Shown one piece after another: positions 51,687 to 60,146 of a stretch of 64,000 nucleotides of DNA (its first letter is position 1; every line of letters begins with the position of its first letter). Under the pieces are notes generated by a model. That model ran no database searches, was not told the DNA's origin, and saw nothing but the letters and a program-made list of their open reading frames with translations. Origin of the DNA: Pontibacter coccineus (GTDB taxonomy: Bacteria > Bacteroidota > Bacteroidia > Cytophagales > Hymenobacteraceae); NCBI RefSeq assembly GCF_030546575.1, contig NZ_JAUOTN010000002.1:496001-560000 (forward strand), written 5' to 3'. Both the position numbers and the translations under genes were made by a program.

Positions 51687-52181
51687 TTATTTTTTGGCTT
51701 TCTTTGCCTTTGACTCAGCCTTTTCTTCTTTGCCTTCCGCAGCTTTCTCGTCTTCTGAGGTAGTTTCGGCGGCTTCTTCTTCAGCTGCTGTAAAGCCAAC
51801 GTGCTTGTTCACGATGCCGTACCAGGTGGCCAGTTTTCGCATATCAGAAATATACACGCGGTCTTCGTCATAGTCAGGCAGTACGTCCGACATGAAGTTT
51901 TTCAGCTCATCGTCAGAAGGCTTCTCACCGAAAGGCAGCTCACCGTTGTATTTCTGGTGGATGCGGTCCATCACATCGGCCAGTGGCACGGTTGCCTCCT
52001 CGTCGTTGGTATAGATCGAAATCTCGTCCAGCAGCGACATGCGGTGGCGCGCCTGGGCCACCATGCGGGTAGGGTTGTCAGAAAGGCTCTCCACAATTAC
52101 GCCATTGCGTGTAGGCTTTACGATGCGGTAAAGTCCGCTCATGCCGGCAATGGCTGAAACTTGTCTTAAATCAATAGGCAT
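51687..52181 (-). CDS. DUF5606-like protein
   Basis: The 164-residue cytoplasmic protein has an N-terminal VSAIAGMSGLYRIVKPTRNGVIVESLSDNPTRMVAQARHRMSLLDEISIYTND, the opening characteristic of the Bacteroidota-wide DUF5606 family, then a helical part (DVMDRIHQKYNGELPFGEKPSDDELKNFMSDVLPDYDEDRVYISDMRKLATWY). The C-terminus (from about 130) is a repetitive Glu/Lys/Ala tail that is likely disordered. No function is known for the family. Confidence 0.88.
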   Translation of the reverse strand: MPIDLRQVSAIAGMSGLYRIVKPTRNGVIVESLSDNPTRMVAQARHRMSLLDEISIYTNDEEATVPLADVMDRIHQKYNGELPFGEKPSDDELKNFMSDVLPDYDEDRVYISDMRKLATWYGIVNKHVGFTAAEEEAAETTSEDEKAAEGKEEKAESKAKKAKK

Positions 52182-52203
52182 AATCAGGTATAAAATCTGT
52201 TGG

Positions 52204-52602
52204 TTATAGTTTGAACATTATGGGCACGCTGGCCACCATGCCGAAGCCAGGCCCGGGTGCTTTGAATTTCAGCAATTTAGCAATCCGCATAGCCTCCTCT
52301 CCGGTGCCAGCGCCCGCGTTTTTCAGCACTTTGAAGCCCGAAGTAGAGCCATCTTCATTCAGCGTGAAGCTGATGATACACTCGCCCTGCACACGGTTTT
52401 TGCGTGCCAGCGCCGGATACTTTATCTGCTTGTCGATAAACTGGTACATGGCCTCCTGGCCGCCTTTGTAGTACTCCGCTACCGCAATAGACTTCGACGG
52501 TATCCATACCTCTTTCTCCTTAGCCGTATCAGCTGACTGTGCAGAGGCGGCAAAGCTCACAAAGGCAAATAAAAGAAACAAAATTGAGATTTTACTTTTC
52601 AT
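52204..52602 (-). CDS. Periplasmic protein with TonB C-terminal domain
   Basis: The 132-residue product starts MKSKISILFLLFAFVSFAASAQ, a signal peptide cut after SAQ. The rest is a TonB C-terminal domain: IDKQIKYPALARKNRVQGECIISFTLNEDGSTSGFKVLKNAGAGTGEEAMRIAKLLKFKAP, with the YP and GxV/C strands. It lacks the N-terminal membrane anchor of true TonB, so it may be a soluble or envelope-associated accessory. It lies between engB and the DUF5606 gene on the same strand. A longer start (52635) is unlikely. Confidence 0.9.
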   Translation of the reverse strand: MKSKISILFLLFAFVSFAASAQSADTAKEKEVWIPSKSIAVAEYYKGGQEAMYQFIDKQIKYPALARKNRVQGECIISFTLNEDGSTSGFKVLKNAGAGTGEEAMRIAKLLKFKAPGPGFGMVASVPIMFKL

Positions 52603-52676
52603 AAGGGTAAACAATTTAAGTTTAAGTTGGTGCACACCGGGTATACCTTCTCCCTAAACCGCAAACCCTGTGCCGT

Positions 52677-53279
52677 TTAGGACTGCACCTGCGCGTTTAC
52701 CTCGTCTATAAAGTTGAGGATCTCGTCGCGCCCGGCTTTGTCTACAGCTGAGGTTTTGAACATGCGGGGAAGTTCGTCCCAGGTTTCCTGCATCTTACGG
52801 GCATAGGTGGCTATGGTTGAGTCGGTCTTGGTAGCCGACTGCTTGTCGGTTTTGGTGAACACGATCACAAAAGGAACGCCCAGGTTGCCCAGATAGTGTA
52901 TAAAGTCGAGGTCGACCTTCATCGGCTCGTGCCTGGAATCGATGAGGACAAACACGCAGGACAGGTTTTCACGCTTCTGCAGGTAGTAGTTGATCATCTT
53001 GCGCCACTGCTCCCGCGATTCCCGGCTCACCTTGGCGTATCCGTATCCCGGTAAGTCGACGAGGTACCACTTGTCGTTGATCAGGAAATGGTTGATGAGC
53101 TGGGTTTTGCCCGGAGACTGGGAGGTTTTTGCCAGTCCTTTCTGCTCCGTGATCATGTTGATGAGCGAGGACTTGCCTACATTGGAGCGGCCGATAAAGG
53201 CGTACTCCGGTTTGTTGGGTTCGGGGCATAAGTCGACCCGTGTATTACTTATTAAGAATTTTGCTTCTTTGATAACCAT
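52677..53279 (-). CDS. engB: Ribosome biogenesis GTP-binding protein EngB/YsxC
   Basis: EngB is an essential GTPase for 50S subunit assembly. The 200-residue protein has G1 [12 protein letters not shown], the Thr of G2, G3 [12 protein letters not shown]4 TKTDK and G5 TSAV, all intact, plus the family N-terminus ([25 protein letters not shown]). The length is normal. It appears to lead a minus-strand group with the TonB-domain and DUF5606 genes. Confidence 0.97.
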   Translation of the reverse strand: MVIKEAKFLISNTRVDLCPEPNKPEYAFIGRSNVGKSSLINMITEQKGLAKTSQSPGKTQLINHFLINDKWYLVDLPGYGYAKVSRESREQWRKMINYYLQKRENLSCVFVLIDSRHEPMKVDLDFIHYLGNLGVPFVIVFTKTDKQSATKTDSTIATYARKMQETWDELPRMFKTSAVDKAGRDEILNFIDEVNAQVQS

Positions 53280-53772
53280 GCTGTTGCTAGCTTAAGCCAC
53301 CGGGCCAGTAGTTGACCTGCTGCTGTGGCAATTAAAATTTACGACGCGCACCTTGCCTGAGATGGAAGGCACGTGGCAGATTCTTCAAAATTACTATTAT
53401 TTTAGTTAATATGTTCTGATTAGGCAAGAGGCCGGGTGAGGCAGGGTTGCCGGGGTCAGATTGGTAAAAGCCGGAATACGTTTTGCTAAATAATCCTGAA
53501 ACCTATATAGTTTATATGTATATTTTAATATATTTGCTCTCTGATCTTGATTTGGGTTACTGCGTTAGTATATAAAAATAGATATTCGTGAATCTATTAT
53601 GGCGCTGGTAGCGTAAGGGGGATGTTGTTGGATGTGGGGAAGGAATGAAATAACACAGTAGGAAAGCCGCCGGAATACCGGATCAAATAGGTAGGTAGGC
53701 CTTTGTCGCGTTCTTCAAGAGATTAACACATATTTCCATACAAACAATAAGTATAAAAAAACCCTTTACAGC
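53280..53772. other. 493-bp AT-rich intergenic region with a promoter box far upstream
   Basis: No gene is supported. It separates the divergent engB and the PorE-like gene. A -7-like box TATATTTG lies at 53529-53536; if used, the PorE-like mRNA would have a leader of about 230 nt. Near 53500-53540 there is a run of TATA-type steps. I see no clear riboswitch fold. Confidence 0.5.
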
Positions 53773-55770
53773 ATGAATAATTTAGCCAAATTATTTTCAC
53801 GGCTTTCCTTAGCACTGGCGGTTACCTGTATAAGTGCCTACACGGTAGATGCACAGAGTAACAGAAAGCTGGTACGGACTGGAAACAAATTTTTTGACCG
53901 TGAAAACTACCGCGCTGCCTTGCCTTATTATGAGCAAGTGCTGGCCAACGACCCAAACAATGCTGAAGCCCTTTACTTTGCGGGTATCAGCTACATGACT
54001 TTCGATAAGGAGAAAGCTGCAGAGTACATCAACAAGGCACAGTCTGTTAAGCCTAATGTAGATCGTGATATTGAGTACTGGCTGGGCCGCATCAATCACA
54101 TCAACTACCGTTTCGACGATGCCATTAAGCACTACCAGGCTTACATTCCGAATGTTCGCAAGCGTGACGACTGGAGACGCGAAGAGGTAGCCATGCTGAT
54201 CCAGCACAGCCGCAACGCGCAGAAGGAAGTGGCCAACCCGAAGGACATTTTCGTGAAAAACCTGGGTGATGTGGTGAACACAGAGTACTCCGAGCACAGC
54301 CCGGTGATTTCTTCAGACGACAACTACCTGCTGTTCACTTCGCGTAGCGCCGGTAACAACCAGAACAGTGCCAAAGCCGCTGACGGTGAATATTACGAGG
54401 ATATCTACGAAACACGCCGTATCCAAGGCGACGAGTGGGAGCAGCCGCGCTCTATTGCCGGTAACCTGAAAAGCTCAGGCCACGACGCGTCTATCCAACT
54501 GTTTGACAACGATACCAAAATGCTGCTGTACCGCTCTGTAAACAACGGTGACATCATGTACGCCGAGCGTCAGGCTGACGGTTCGTGGGGTGATGCCAAG
54601 AGCATCGGTACCAACATCAACACCGCTGATTTCGAGTCTGATGCCTTTATCACGCCGGACAACCAGCGCCTTTATTTCTCAACCAGCCACTACTCTGAAG
54701 ACGGTGACCTGGATATTTACGTATCGCAGCGTCAGCGCAACGGTGAGTGGGGCAAACCACGCAACGTAGGTGCCGCCATCAACACCAAGTTCGACGACGA
54801 TAGCCCATACATGGCTTCTGACGGTTCGATCTTCTTTGCCTCACGCGGACACAACACCATGGGTGGCTATGACATCTTCGTAGCCAAATACGACTCAGTG
54901 GCCAAGCGATTCGCCCGTCCTGAGAACCTGGGCTATCCGGTTAACACGCCAGACGACGACACCTACTATCGCCTGAGCCCGGACGGAAGCTATGCTTACC
55001 TGTCTTCTTACCGCATCGGTGGTTACGGCGAGAAAGACATCTACACCATCAACTACATCCGTGCCGCCCGCGTGACTGGCCGTGTGTTTGCGACGAACGA
55101 CAGCCTGGCTATACCTGGCCTGGAGCTTGTGTTCAACGGACAGCAGGCTGACAAGCGTCCGATCTCTTACCGTGATGTGACAAAGCAGGAAGACGGTTCA
55201 TACGACCTGCGTATCCTCTCTGGCCGTACCTACCAGGTGGAGATCACGAAAGATGGTCAGGTGCTGACAACGGAATCTTTCGAGATGCCAATGGTGCTGA
55301 ACGACACGGCTAGCATCGAGCAGAACTTCTACATCGACTTCGGTGACTCTACACGTGTAAGCCCAGGTGCTCCTGCTCTGGCCGGTAAAGACGCCATCGC
55401 TTCTATGGAGTTCAAAAACATCTACTACGATACCGACAAGTACGAACTGCGTGCTGAGTCAATTCGTGAGCTGGATGCTGTTGCAGCCTTCATGAAAGAC
55501 AACCCTAACGTGAACGTAAGCATCGAAGGTCATACGGACGCACGCGCCACCGAGCAATACAACATGACACTTGGTGAGAACCGTGCTAACGCTGCCTACG
55601 ATTACCTGGTGCAGCAGGGCATCTCTGCACGCAGACTCGTGACGGTAAGCTATGGCGAACGTCGTCCGGTTGCTGCTAATAATTCTGCCGCTAATATGCA
55701 GCTGAACAGAAGAACAGAGTTCAAAATCATTCAGCGTCAGGACACGCAGCAGGAAGTGCCTGTAAACTAA
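53773..55770 (+). CDS. PorE-like TPR/PD40/OmpA-domain protein (type IX secretion related)
   Basis: The 665-residue envelope protein has a signal peptide (cut after DAQ near 27); TPR repeats (30-140; NKFFDRENYRAALPYYEQVLANDPNNAEALYFAG); PD40/WD40-like propeller units (about 170-420; repeats such as LLFTSRSAG, LYFSTSHYSEDGDLDIYVS, IFFASRGHNTMGGYDIFVA); a carboxypeptidase regulatory-like domain (about 435-520); and a C-terminal OmpA peptidoglycan-binding domain (about 545-660, NVSIEGHTDARATEQYN). This order matches PorE of the type IX secretion system, and the size is close. Other Bacteroidota OmpA-PD40 proteins share this layout, so the match is strong but not exclusive. porT lies 0.8 kb downstream. 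Confidence 0.85.
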   Translation: MNNLAKLFSRLSLALAVTCISAYTVDAQSNRKLVRTGNKFFDRENYRAALPYYEQVLANDPNNAEALYFAGISYMTFDKEKAAEYINKAQSVKPNVDRDIEYWLGRINHINYRFDDAIKHYQAYIPNVRKRDDWRREEVAMLIQHSRNAQKEVANPKDIFVKNLGDVVNTEYSEHSPVISSDDNYLLFTSRSAGNNQNSAKAADGEYYEDIYETRRIQGDEWEQPRSIAGNLKSSGHDASIQLFDNDTKMLLYRSVNNGDIMYAERQADGSWGDAKSIGTNINTADFESDAFITPDNQRLYFSTSHYSEDGDLDIYVSQRQRNGEWGKPRNVGAAINTKFDDDSPYMASDGSIFFASRGHNTMGGYDIFVAKYDSVAKRFARPENLGYPVNTPDDDTYYRLSPDGSYAYLSSYRIGGYGEKDIYTINYIRAARVTGRVFATNDSLAIPGLELVFNGQQADKRPISYRDVTKQEDGSYDLRILSGRTYQVEITKDGQVLTTESFEMPMVLNDTASIEQNFYIDFGDSTRVSPGAPALAGKDAIASMEFKNIYYDTDKYELRAESIRELDAVAAFMKDNPNVNVSIEGHTDARATEQYNMTLGENRANAAYDYLVQQGISARRLVTVSYGERRPVAANNSAANMQLNRRTEFKIIQRQDTQQEVPVN

Positions 55771-55794
55771 GTTGCCTGATCACATTGAATCAAT

Positions 55795-55830
55795 AAAAAC
55801 AGGCTGGGCATTCGCTCAGCCTGTTTTTTT
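55795..55830 (+). terminator. Terminator after the PorE-like gene
   Basis: AAAACAGGCTG pairs with CAGCCTGTTTTT, with an inner GGC/GCT extension around ATTC, and ends in eight T. Confidence 0.88.
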
Positions 55831-55873
55831 ATAATATTGGAACACATACTGTGCATAATAGCTACAGTTAGAG

Positions 55874-55881
55874 TATTTTTG
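55874..55881 (+). promoter_or_regulatory. -7 promoter box (TATTTTTG) for ubiE-porT
   Basis: Exact TAnnTTTG match 25 bp before the ubiE ATG. Confidence 0.55.
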
Positions 55882-55906
55882 TTCTTTTATTACATAAGCA
55901 TAACCC

Positions 55907-56629
55907 ATGGCGGTAGTACCCTACAAAGACCAGAATAACGACAAGAAATCGCAGGTTGCGCAGATGTTCGACAACATTGCGGGCAAATACGATTTTCTGA
56001 ACCACTTCCTGAGTGCCGGCATCGACATCATTTGGCGCAAGAAGGCAGTGAGCCTGCTCAAGGCCGAAAAACCGAAGCAAATGCTGGATATTGCCACCGG
56101 CACAGCTGACTTTGCGATCGAGGCGCTCAGCCTCAACCCTGACAAAATCACAGGCGTTGACATTTCGGAAGGTATGCTGGCCGTGGGGCGTGAAAAGCTG
56201 AAGCGCAAAGGGCTGACCCATAAGATTGAGCTGAAGTACGGTGATTCCGAGAACCTGCCTTTTGAGGACAATAGCTTTGATGCGATCACAGTGGCCTTTG
56301 GGGTGCGTAACTTCGAAAACCTGAAGCAGGGCTTGTCTGAGATGCGACGAGTGCTCAAGCCGGGCGGTACGGTTGTGGTGCTGGAGTTCTCCAAGCCGCA
56401 AAGCTTCCCAATGAAGCAGATGTATCAATTTTATTTTAAGAATATACTACCGATGGTAGGTAAATTCGTTTCTAAGGACCGTGCCGCCTATACCTACCTG
56501 CCCGAGTCGGTGCAGGCCTTCCCGGACGGCAAGGAATTCCTGAACATCTTTGAAGAAGTTGGCTTTAAACAAACAAAATGGCATTCACTCACATTTGGCA
56601 TCAGCTCCATCTACACCGGCAAAAAATAA
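55907..56629 (+). CDS. ubiE: Demethylmenaquinone/2-methoxy-6-polyprenyl-1,4-benzoquinol methyltransferase
   Basis: This SAM methyltransferase makes menaquinone, the usual quinone of Bacteroidota (so menG is an equally good name). The 240-residue product has the family opening [28 protein letters not shown], motif [87 protein letters not shown] and the ending [13 protein letters not shown]. The length is normal. porT overlaps its 3' end by 52 bp. Confidence 0.96.
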   Translation: MAVVPYKDQNNDKKSQVAQMFDNIAGKYDFLNHFLSAGIDIIWRKKAVSLLKAEKPKQMLDIATGTADFAIEALSLNPDKITGVDISEGMLAVGREKLKRKGLTHKIELKYGDSENLPFEDNSFDAITVAFGVRNFENLKQGLSEMRRVLKPGGTVVVLEFSKPQSFPMKQMYQFYFKNILPMVGKFVSKDRAAYTYLPESVQAFPDGKEFLNIFEEVGFKQTKWHSLTFGISSIYTGKK

Positions 56630-57336
56630 GCTTTGCGGTACTTTTCCTGATTTTACTGGCTAGTGCTACCCAAGTGCAGGCCCAGACACAGAAAGTGAGA
56701 GGCGAGAATAAGCCCGGCTATGATGAAAAGCGCATTCACTACGGCTTTTACCTGGGCATGTCTTACTCGAAGTATTACATTGAGCACTCACAGGCTTATG
56801 CGGATCAGGCAGCCACTGGCACGCAGGTAAACACCATGAACAGCCTGGGCTTCTATCCCGGACTGGTATTGAACGTGCGATTATTCGATTATTTGGATGC
56901 TCGTTTTGTTCCCGGTGTAGGCTTTTATGGACGTAGCATCGATTTTGAAAGAGGGGGTGTGCCTGACGAGGAAGGCGGTAGCTTCGATAACACGACCTTT
57001 GCCTCACCAGTGATTGAATTGCCCGTGCTACTCAAGTATAGAGCGAAGCGCCGCGGCAACTTCAGAATGTACATGGTGGGCGGTGTGAAGGCAAGCCGGG
57101 TGCTGGGCAATACCAAGCATACACAGAACCGCGACCTGTTGCATATAAATCGCAATGACCTGTCAATAGAGTACGGCGTGGGGCTGGATATTTTCTACCC
57201 GTACTTTAAGTTTGCACCGGAGTTGCGCTTCTCCCACGGGCTTATGAATCAGAAAAGCGATGCAGGAGGAGAGTACAATCATTTGATCGATAAAATGACC
57301 ACTCGTAACCTATCGTTAATCTTCCACTTCGAATAA
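56578..57336 (+). CDS. porT: Type IX secretion outer-membrane protein PorT
   Basis: PorT is a small outer-membrane barrel needed for type IX secretion. The 252-residue product has a long-headed signal peptide ([15 protein letters not shown], cut near residue 36), then the family opening [25 protein letters not shown] and barrel strands ([86 protein letters not shown]), ending LSLIFHFE. The ubiE-porT order is common in the phylum. The first ATG is inside ubiE (52-bp overlap), and no better start follows before the signal peptide. Confidence 0.92.
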   Translation: MAFTHIWHQLHLHRQKISFAVLFLILLASATQVQAQTQKVRGENKPGYDEKRIHYGFYLGMSYSKYYIEHSQAYADQAATGTQVNTMNSLGFYPGLVLNVRLFDYLDARFVPGVGFYGRSIDFERGGVPDEEGGSFDNTTFASPVIELPVLLKYRAKRRGNFRMYMVGGVKASRVLGNTKHTQNRDLLHINRNDLSIEYGVGLDIFYPYFKFAPELRFSHGLMNQKSDAGGEYNHLIDKMTTRNLSLIFHFE

Positions 57337-57337
57337 A

Positions 57338-58090
57338 ATGGCACGCATCGCACTTGTAACAGGAGCTACGTCAGGTATAGGCCGCGCCACGGCGTTTGCC
57401 TTGGCCAAAGCGGGCTATCATATCATAGCCGCTGGTCGCAGAGCTGAGCGTCTGCAGGAGCTGCAACAGCAGATCACGGAGGTACCTGTACACACCCTTC
57501 AATTTGATGTGCGCGACCGCGAGGCCGTGCAGCAGGCCATTAGCAGCTTGCCGGATGACTGGAAAGGCATAGACGTGCTGGTGAACAATGCCGGCAATGC
57601 CCATGGCCTGGCGCCGGTGCAAAGCGGTAGCCTCAGCGACTGGGATGCCATGCTTGATATCAATGTAAAGGGACTGCTCTACGTGACACATGCGGTGCTT
57701 ACGCTGATGCTTGCCCGCAAGCAGGGTCACATCATCAACATCGGCTCCATTGCTGGGAAAGAGGTTTACGCCAATGGCAACGTGTACTGCGCCTCGAAGT
57801 TTGCGGTAGATGCCCTCTCCAAAGGTATGCGCATTGACCTGGTGCAGGAAGGTATAAAAGTATCGGAAGTGAACCCTGGCCTGGTGGAGACAGAGTTCTC
57901 GGAGGTTCGCTTTAAGGGCGACAAGGAACGAGCCGCTGGCGTATACCAGGGCTACGAACCGTTACGCGCAGAGGACATTGCCGATCTGATCTCCTTTATG
58001 GTTACACGTCCTGCCCACGTCAACATCGCGGAAGTGATGATTCTGCCAGCTGCGCAGGCATCCGCCACCGTGCTGAACAAACAGCCCTAG
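57338..58090 (+). CDS. Short-chain dehydrogenase/reductase (YdfG-like)
   Basis: The 250-residue NAD(P)-dependent oxidoreductase has TGATSGIG (8-15), an NADP-preferring basic pair in AAGRRAERLQEL, NNAG, the catalytic Ser in NIGSIAGKE, and the Tyr/Lys of YCASK. The C-terminal sequence VNPGLVETEFSEVRFKGDKERAAGVYQGYEPLRAEDIADLISFMVTRPAHVNIAEVMILP matches the YdfG/3-hydroxy-acid dehydrogenase subgroup. It begins 1 bp after the porT stop, so it may share the ubiE-porT transcript. The metabolite is unknown. Confidence 0.93.
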   Translation: MARIALVTGATSGIGRATAFALAKAGYHIIAAGRRAERLQELQQQITEVPVHTLQFDVRDREAVQQAISSLPDDWKGIDVLVNNAGNAHGLAPVQSGSLSDWDAMLDINVKGLLYVTHAVLTLMLARKQGHIINIGSIAGKEVYANGNVYCASKFAVDALSKGMRIDLVQEGIKVSEVNPGLVETEFSEVRFKGDKERAAGVYQGYEPLRAEDIADLISFMVTRPAHVNIAEVMILPAAQASATVLNKQP

Positions 58091-58186
58091 CCTTTTCCCC
58101 CGACAACCCACCCTTGCGGCCGACCGTACCTACAAGGGAAATGTCCGTAAGAGTTGCGGACTTGAGTTGAAGAAAACAGAAGAGAT

Positions 58187-58405
58187 ATGGCTACGAACAA
58201 GAATAATTCAGAGGAGAATAAGAACAGACAAAAACCAGAAAAAGGCGCAAGCTCACAGCCGATGCCTAAAAATCATTCGAACGAGGCGAACCACAAAGGC
58301 GCTACGGATCTAGGTAAGGACGGCACAAAAGCCTCTGCCAGCCAACAGCAGGGACAGGGCTCGTGGAACGCAAAAGACTCGAATGACCAAGGCAAGAAGA
58401 AGTAG
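58187..58405 (+). CDS. Small disordered hydrophilic protein
   Basis: The 72-residue product is almost entirely Lys, Asn, Gln, Ser, Gly and Glu (MATNKNNSEENKNRQKPEKG, then QQQGQGSWNAKDSNDQGKKK). It has no hydrophobic core, signal or membrane segment, and looks intrinsically disordered. Similar short hydrophilic proteins occur in stress responses, but this is by composition only. It has its own terminator immediately after and about 95 bp of spacer before. I recognise no family. Confidence 0.7.
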   Translation: MATNKNNSEENKNRQKPEKGASSQPMPKNHSNEANHKGATDLGKDGTKASASQQQGQGSWNAKDSNDQGKKK

Positions 58406-58420
58406 TCTGTCAATCAGATA

Positions 58421-58463
58421 AAAAAAGAGGGAGCCGGCTTCAATAGTCGGCTCCCTCTTTTTT
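58421..58463. terminator. Bidirectional terminator after the small hydrophilic gene
   Basis: AAAAAAGAGGGAGCCG pairs with CGGCTCCCTCTTTTTT, loop of 11 nt. Convergent with the lipoprotein gene ending at 58480. Confidence 0.88.
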
Positions 58464-58479
58464 GTGCTGGTTATTTTTT

Positions 58480-60108
58480 CTAATCCAGGTAGTAGCGCAG
58501 CAGCCAGCCTTCTGCGTCGAACTGGTTGGCCTGTGGGTTTTGTTCTATCTTTTGGCGGGTGCCCGGACTCAGCTCGTAGGAGTTACGGTATTCCGTGTCT
58601 TCTATCCAGATGCTCCGGGCCATAGACTTGGGGCCCTTCACAGTATAGCTGTCCTCACCAGCGCCTCCCCATACCTTGATTTTGATCTTTGGCCGGCTTT
58701 CCCCCTTTATTATAAATTCATCATCTCCGTTGAGGCCATACAGGTGTATCTCCTTTGTGTCAGTGGCCTGGAACACCCGGTCAAAGAGTTGTCTTTTTTC
58801 TTCACCCTCTTTGTTGATCTTGTATACCTGTACCCGCACCTCGTTGGCGGACAGCACTTCCACTTCAAATCTTTCATGCTTATCAGACCCTACCACAAGC
58901 GCCTCCCGCATTAAATCCTTGTAATACTTACGGATGGACTTGCCCAGCCTGTCGCGGCGGGACTGCAGCTGGGTCATGATGGGAGAAGCCGTGAGTTGGT
59001 AAATGTTGCCGGGCATTTGCCGGAACGACTGCTCAATCACCTCGTCTGTAAGGGCGGTGCTTACGCTGTCTGCCACCTCCATCCAGTCCTGGTAAGAGAG
59101 GCTGGCGAGAATGGTCTCGTCCAGGTTGCGGCCGCTTCTGTTCAGGTCATCGAGGTTCGATAGGTTATCGCTATAAGTCTGAAAGTGCTTTTTCAGGCCC
59201 GTGCGCATAAAGAGCCAGGGAATGATCGCATCATTGAGCTTGTAAAATACATTGTCACGGTCGCGGGGCACGGCCTGGTATACCTTTACGCCGTCGTGTT
59301 TATACTGCGCCCAGCGCCAGTTGTCTTCATGCCGGCTCCAGTCACCGATCAGCATGTCGAATAGGCGTGCCCGCAGGTAGTATCGGGCATCCACGCGGCT
59401 GTTGTTCTCAAAGAAGCGATCCTTGAGCATAGCCCGGGTGCTTTTGATGTTCTCAGAATTCCCCATCCCCGGTTCGTCGGACAGGTTATCGTTTGGCCTG
59501 ATCTCCATCAGCGCGACCATGCCGCCGAAATCTTCCAGGTACTCGCCCAGGCGCGGGTCGTGCGGTATATAGACGAGCTCCGGCTTGGTGTGGTGTATCC
59601 CGACGGCTTCGGCCATGGGAGGCAATACCAGCGCTGCATAAGGGTGCGTGGCTGAAGTCGCATCGCGGATGATGTTAGCAGCATAGCTTTTCTGCCACTT
59701 TTCAGGAAGTGCGGTGGCAGGATCTTTATCGACCGAGCGCAGCACGTACTCTTTACCGTCAGCGTCTTCCAGGCGCAGGTTCCGGGTTTGCCTGCTGCCG
59801 CCTTGCTGTGTGGGCTTCAGGCCACCTTTATCAGTGCCGAGGTCCAGTACCCTGAATTCGACTGGCGTAGTCCAGGCGGGGCGGTAGTGCTTGCCGTAGA
59901 AGAACGTGTGCAGCCCGCCGCGGCCGTAGTGCTTCCCGACAGCCACCGTGATGGTGCTGTCGGCGTAAGCAGGCAGAACGGCGGCAGACTCGGCAGGAGG
60001 GGGCACCTGCTGTAGGCTGTGCGTGTATTTGTTGCCGATGCAGCCTGCCGAAAACAGACCCAGCAAACAGGAAAGGGCGGTAGAAAGGTGATAGCGTTTA
60101 GGGTGCAT
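58480..60108 (-). CDS. Kinase-like-fold lipoprotein paralogue 1, unknown
   Basis: The 542-residue product has a lipobox (SAGC, Cys 23) and aligns over its length with the neighbour at 60147. It carries a Lys-bearing YVLRSVDKDP (121-130), NIIRDATSATHPYAAL, a DWSRHEDNWRWAQ segment (256-268) and PRDRDNVFYKLND (281-293). In the paralogue the same segment is DWDRH. This D-x-x-R-H-E/N pattern followed by a DRDxxF segment resembles the catalytic core of HipA/CotH/FAM20-type atypical kinases. Here the Asp before Arg-His is Ser (S258), so this copy may be inactive or may bind differently. Localisation should be the envelope. The identification as kinase-like is inference. Confidence 0.75.
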   Translation of the reverse strand: MHPKRYHLSTALSCLLGLFSAGCIGNKYTHSLQQVPPPAESAAVLPAYADSTITVAVGKHYGRGGLHTFFYGKHYRPAWTTPVEFRVLDLGTDKGGLKPTQQGGSRQTRNLRLEDADGKEYVLRSVDKDPATALPEKWQKSYAANIIRDATSATHPYAALVLPPMAEAVGIHHTKPELVYIPHDPRLGEYLEDFGGMVALMEIRPNDNLSDEPGMGNSENIKSTRAMLKDRFFENNSRVDARYYLRARLFDMLIGDWSRHEDNWRWAQYKHDGVKVYQAVPRDRDNVFYKLNDAIIPWLFMRTGLKKHFQTYSDNLSNLDDLNRSGRNLDETILASLSYQDWMEVADSVSTALTDEVIEQSFRQMPGNIYQLTASPIMTQLQSRRDRLGKSIRKYYKDLMREALVVGSDKHERFEVEVLSANEVRVQVYKINKEGEEKRQLFDRVFQATDTKEIHLYGLNGDDEFIIKGESRPKIKIKVWGGAGEDSYTVKGPKSMARSIWIEDTEYRNSYELSPGTRQKIEQNPQANQFDAEGWLLRYYLD

Positions 60109-60146
60109 GGTACGGGGTGTCGGTTGGTGCTTTGTGGTGGGGCTGG

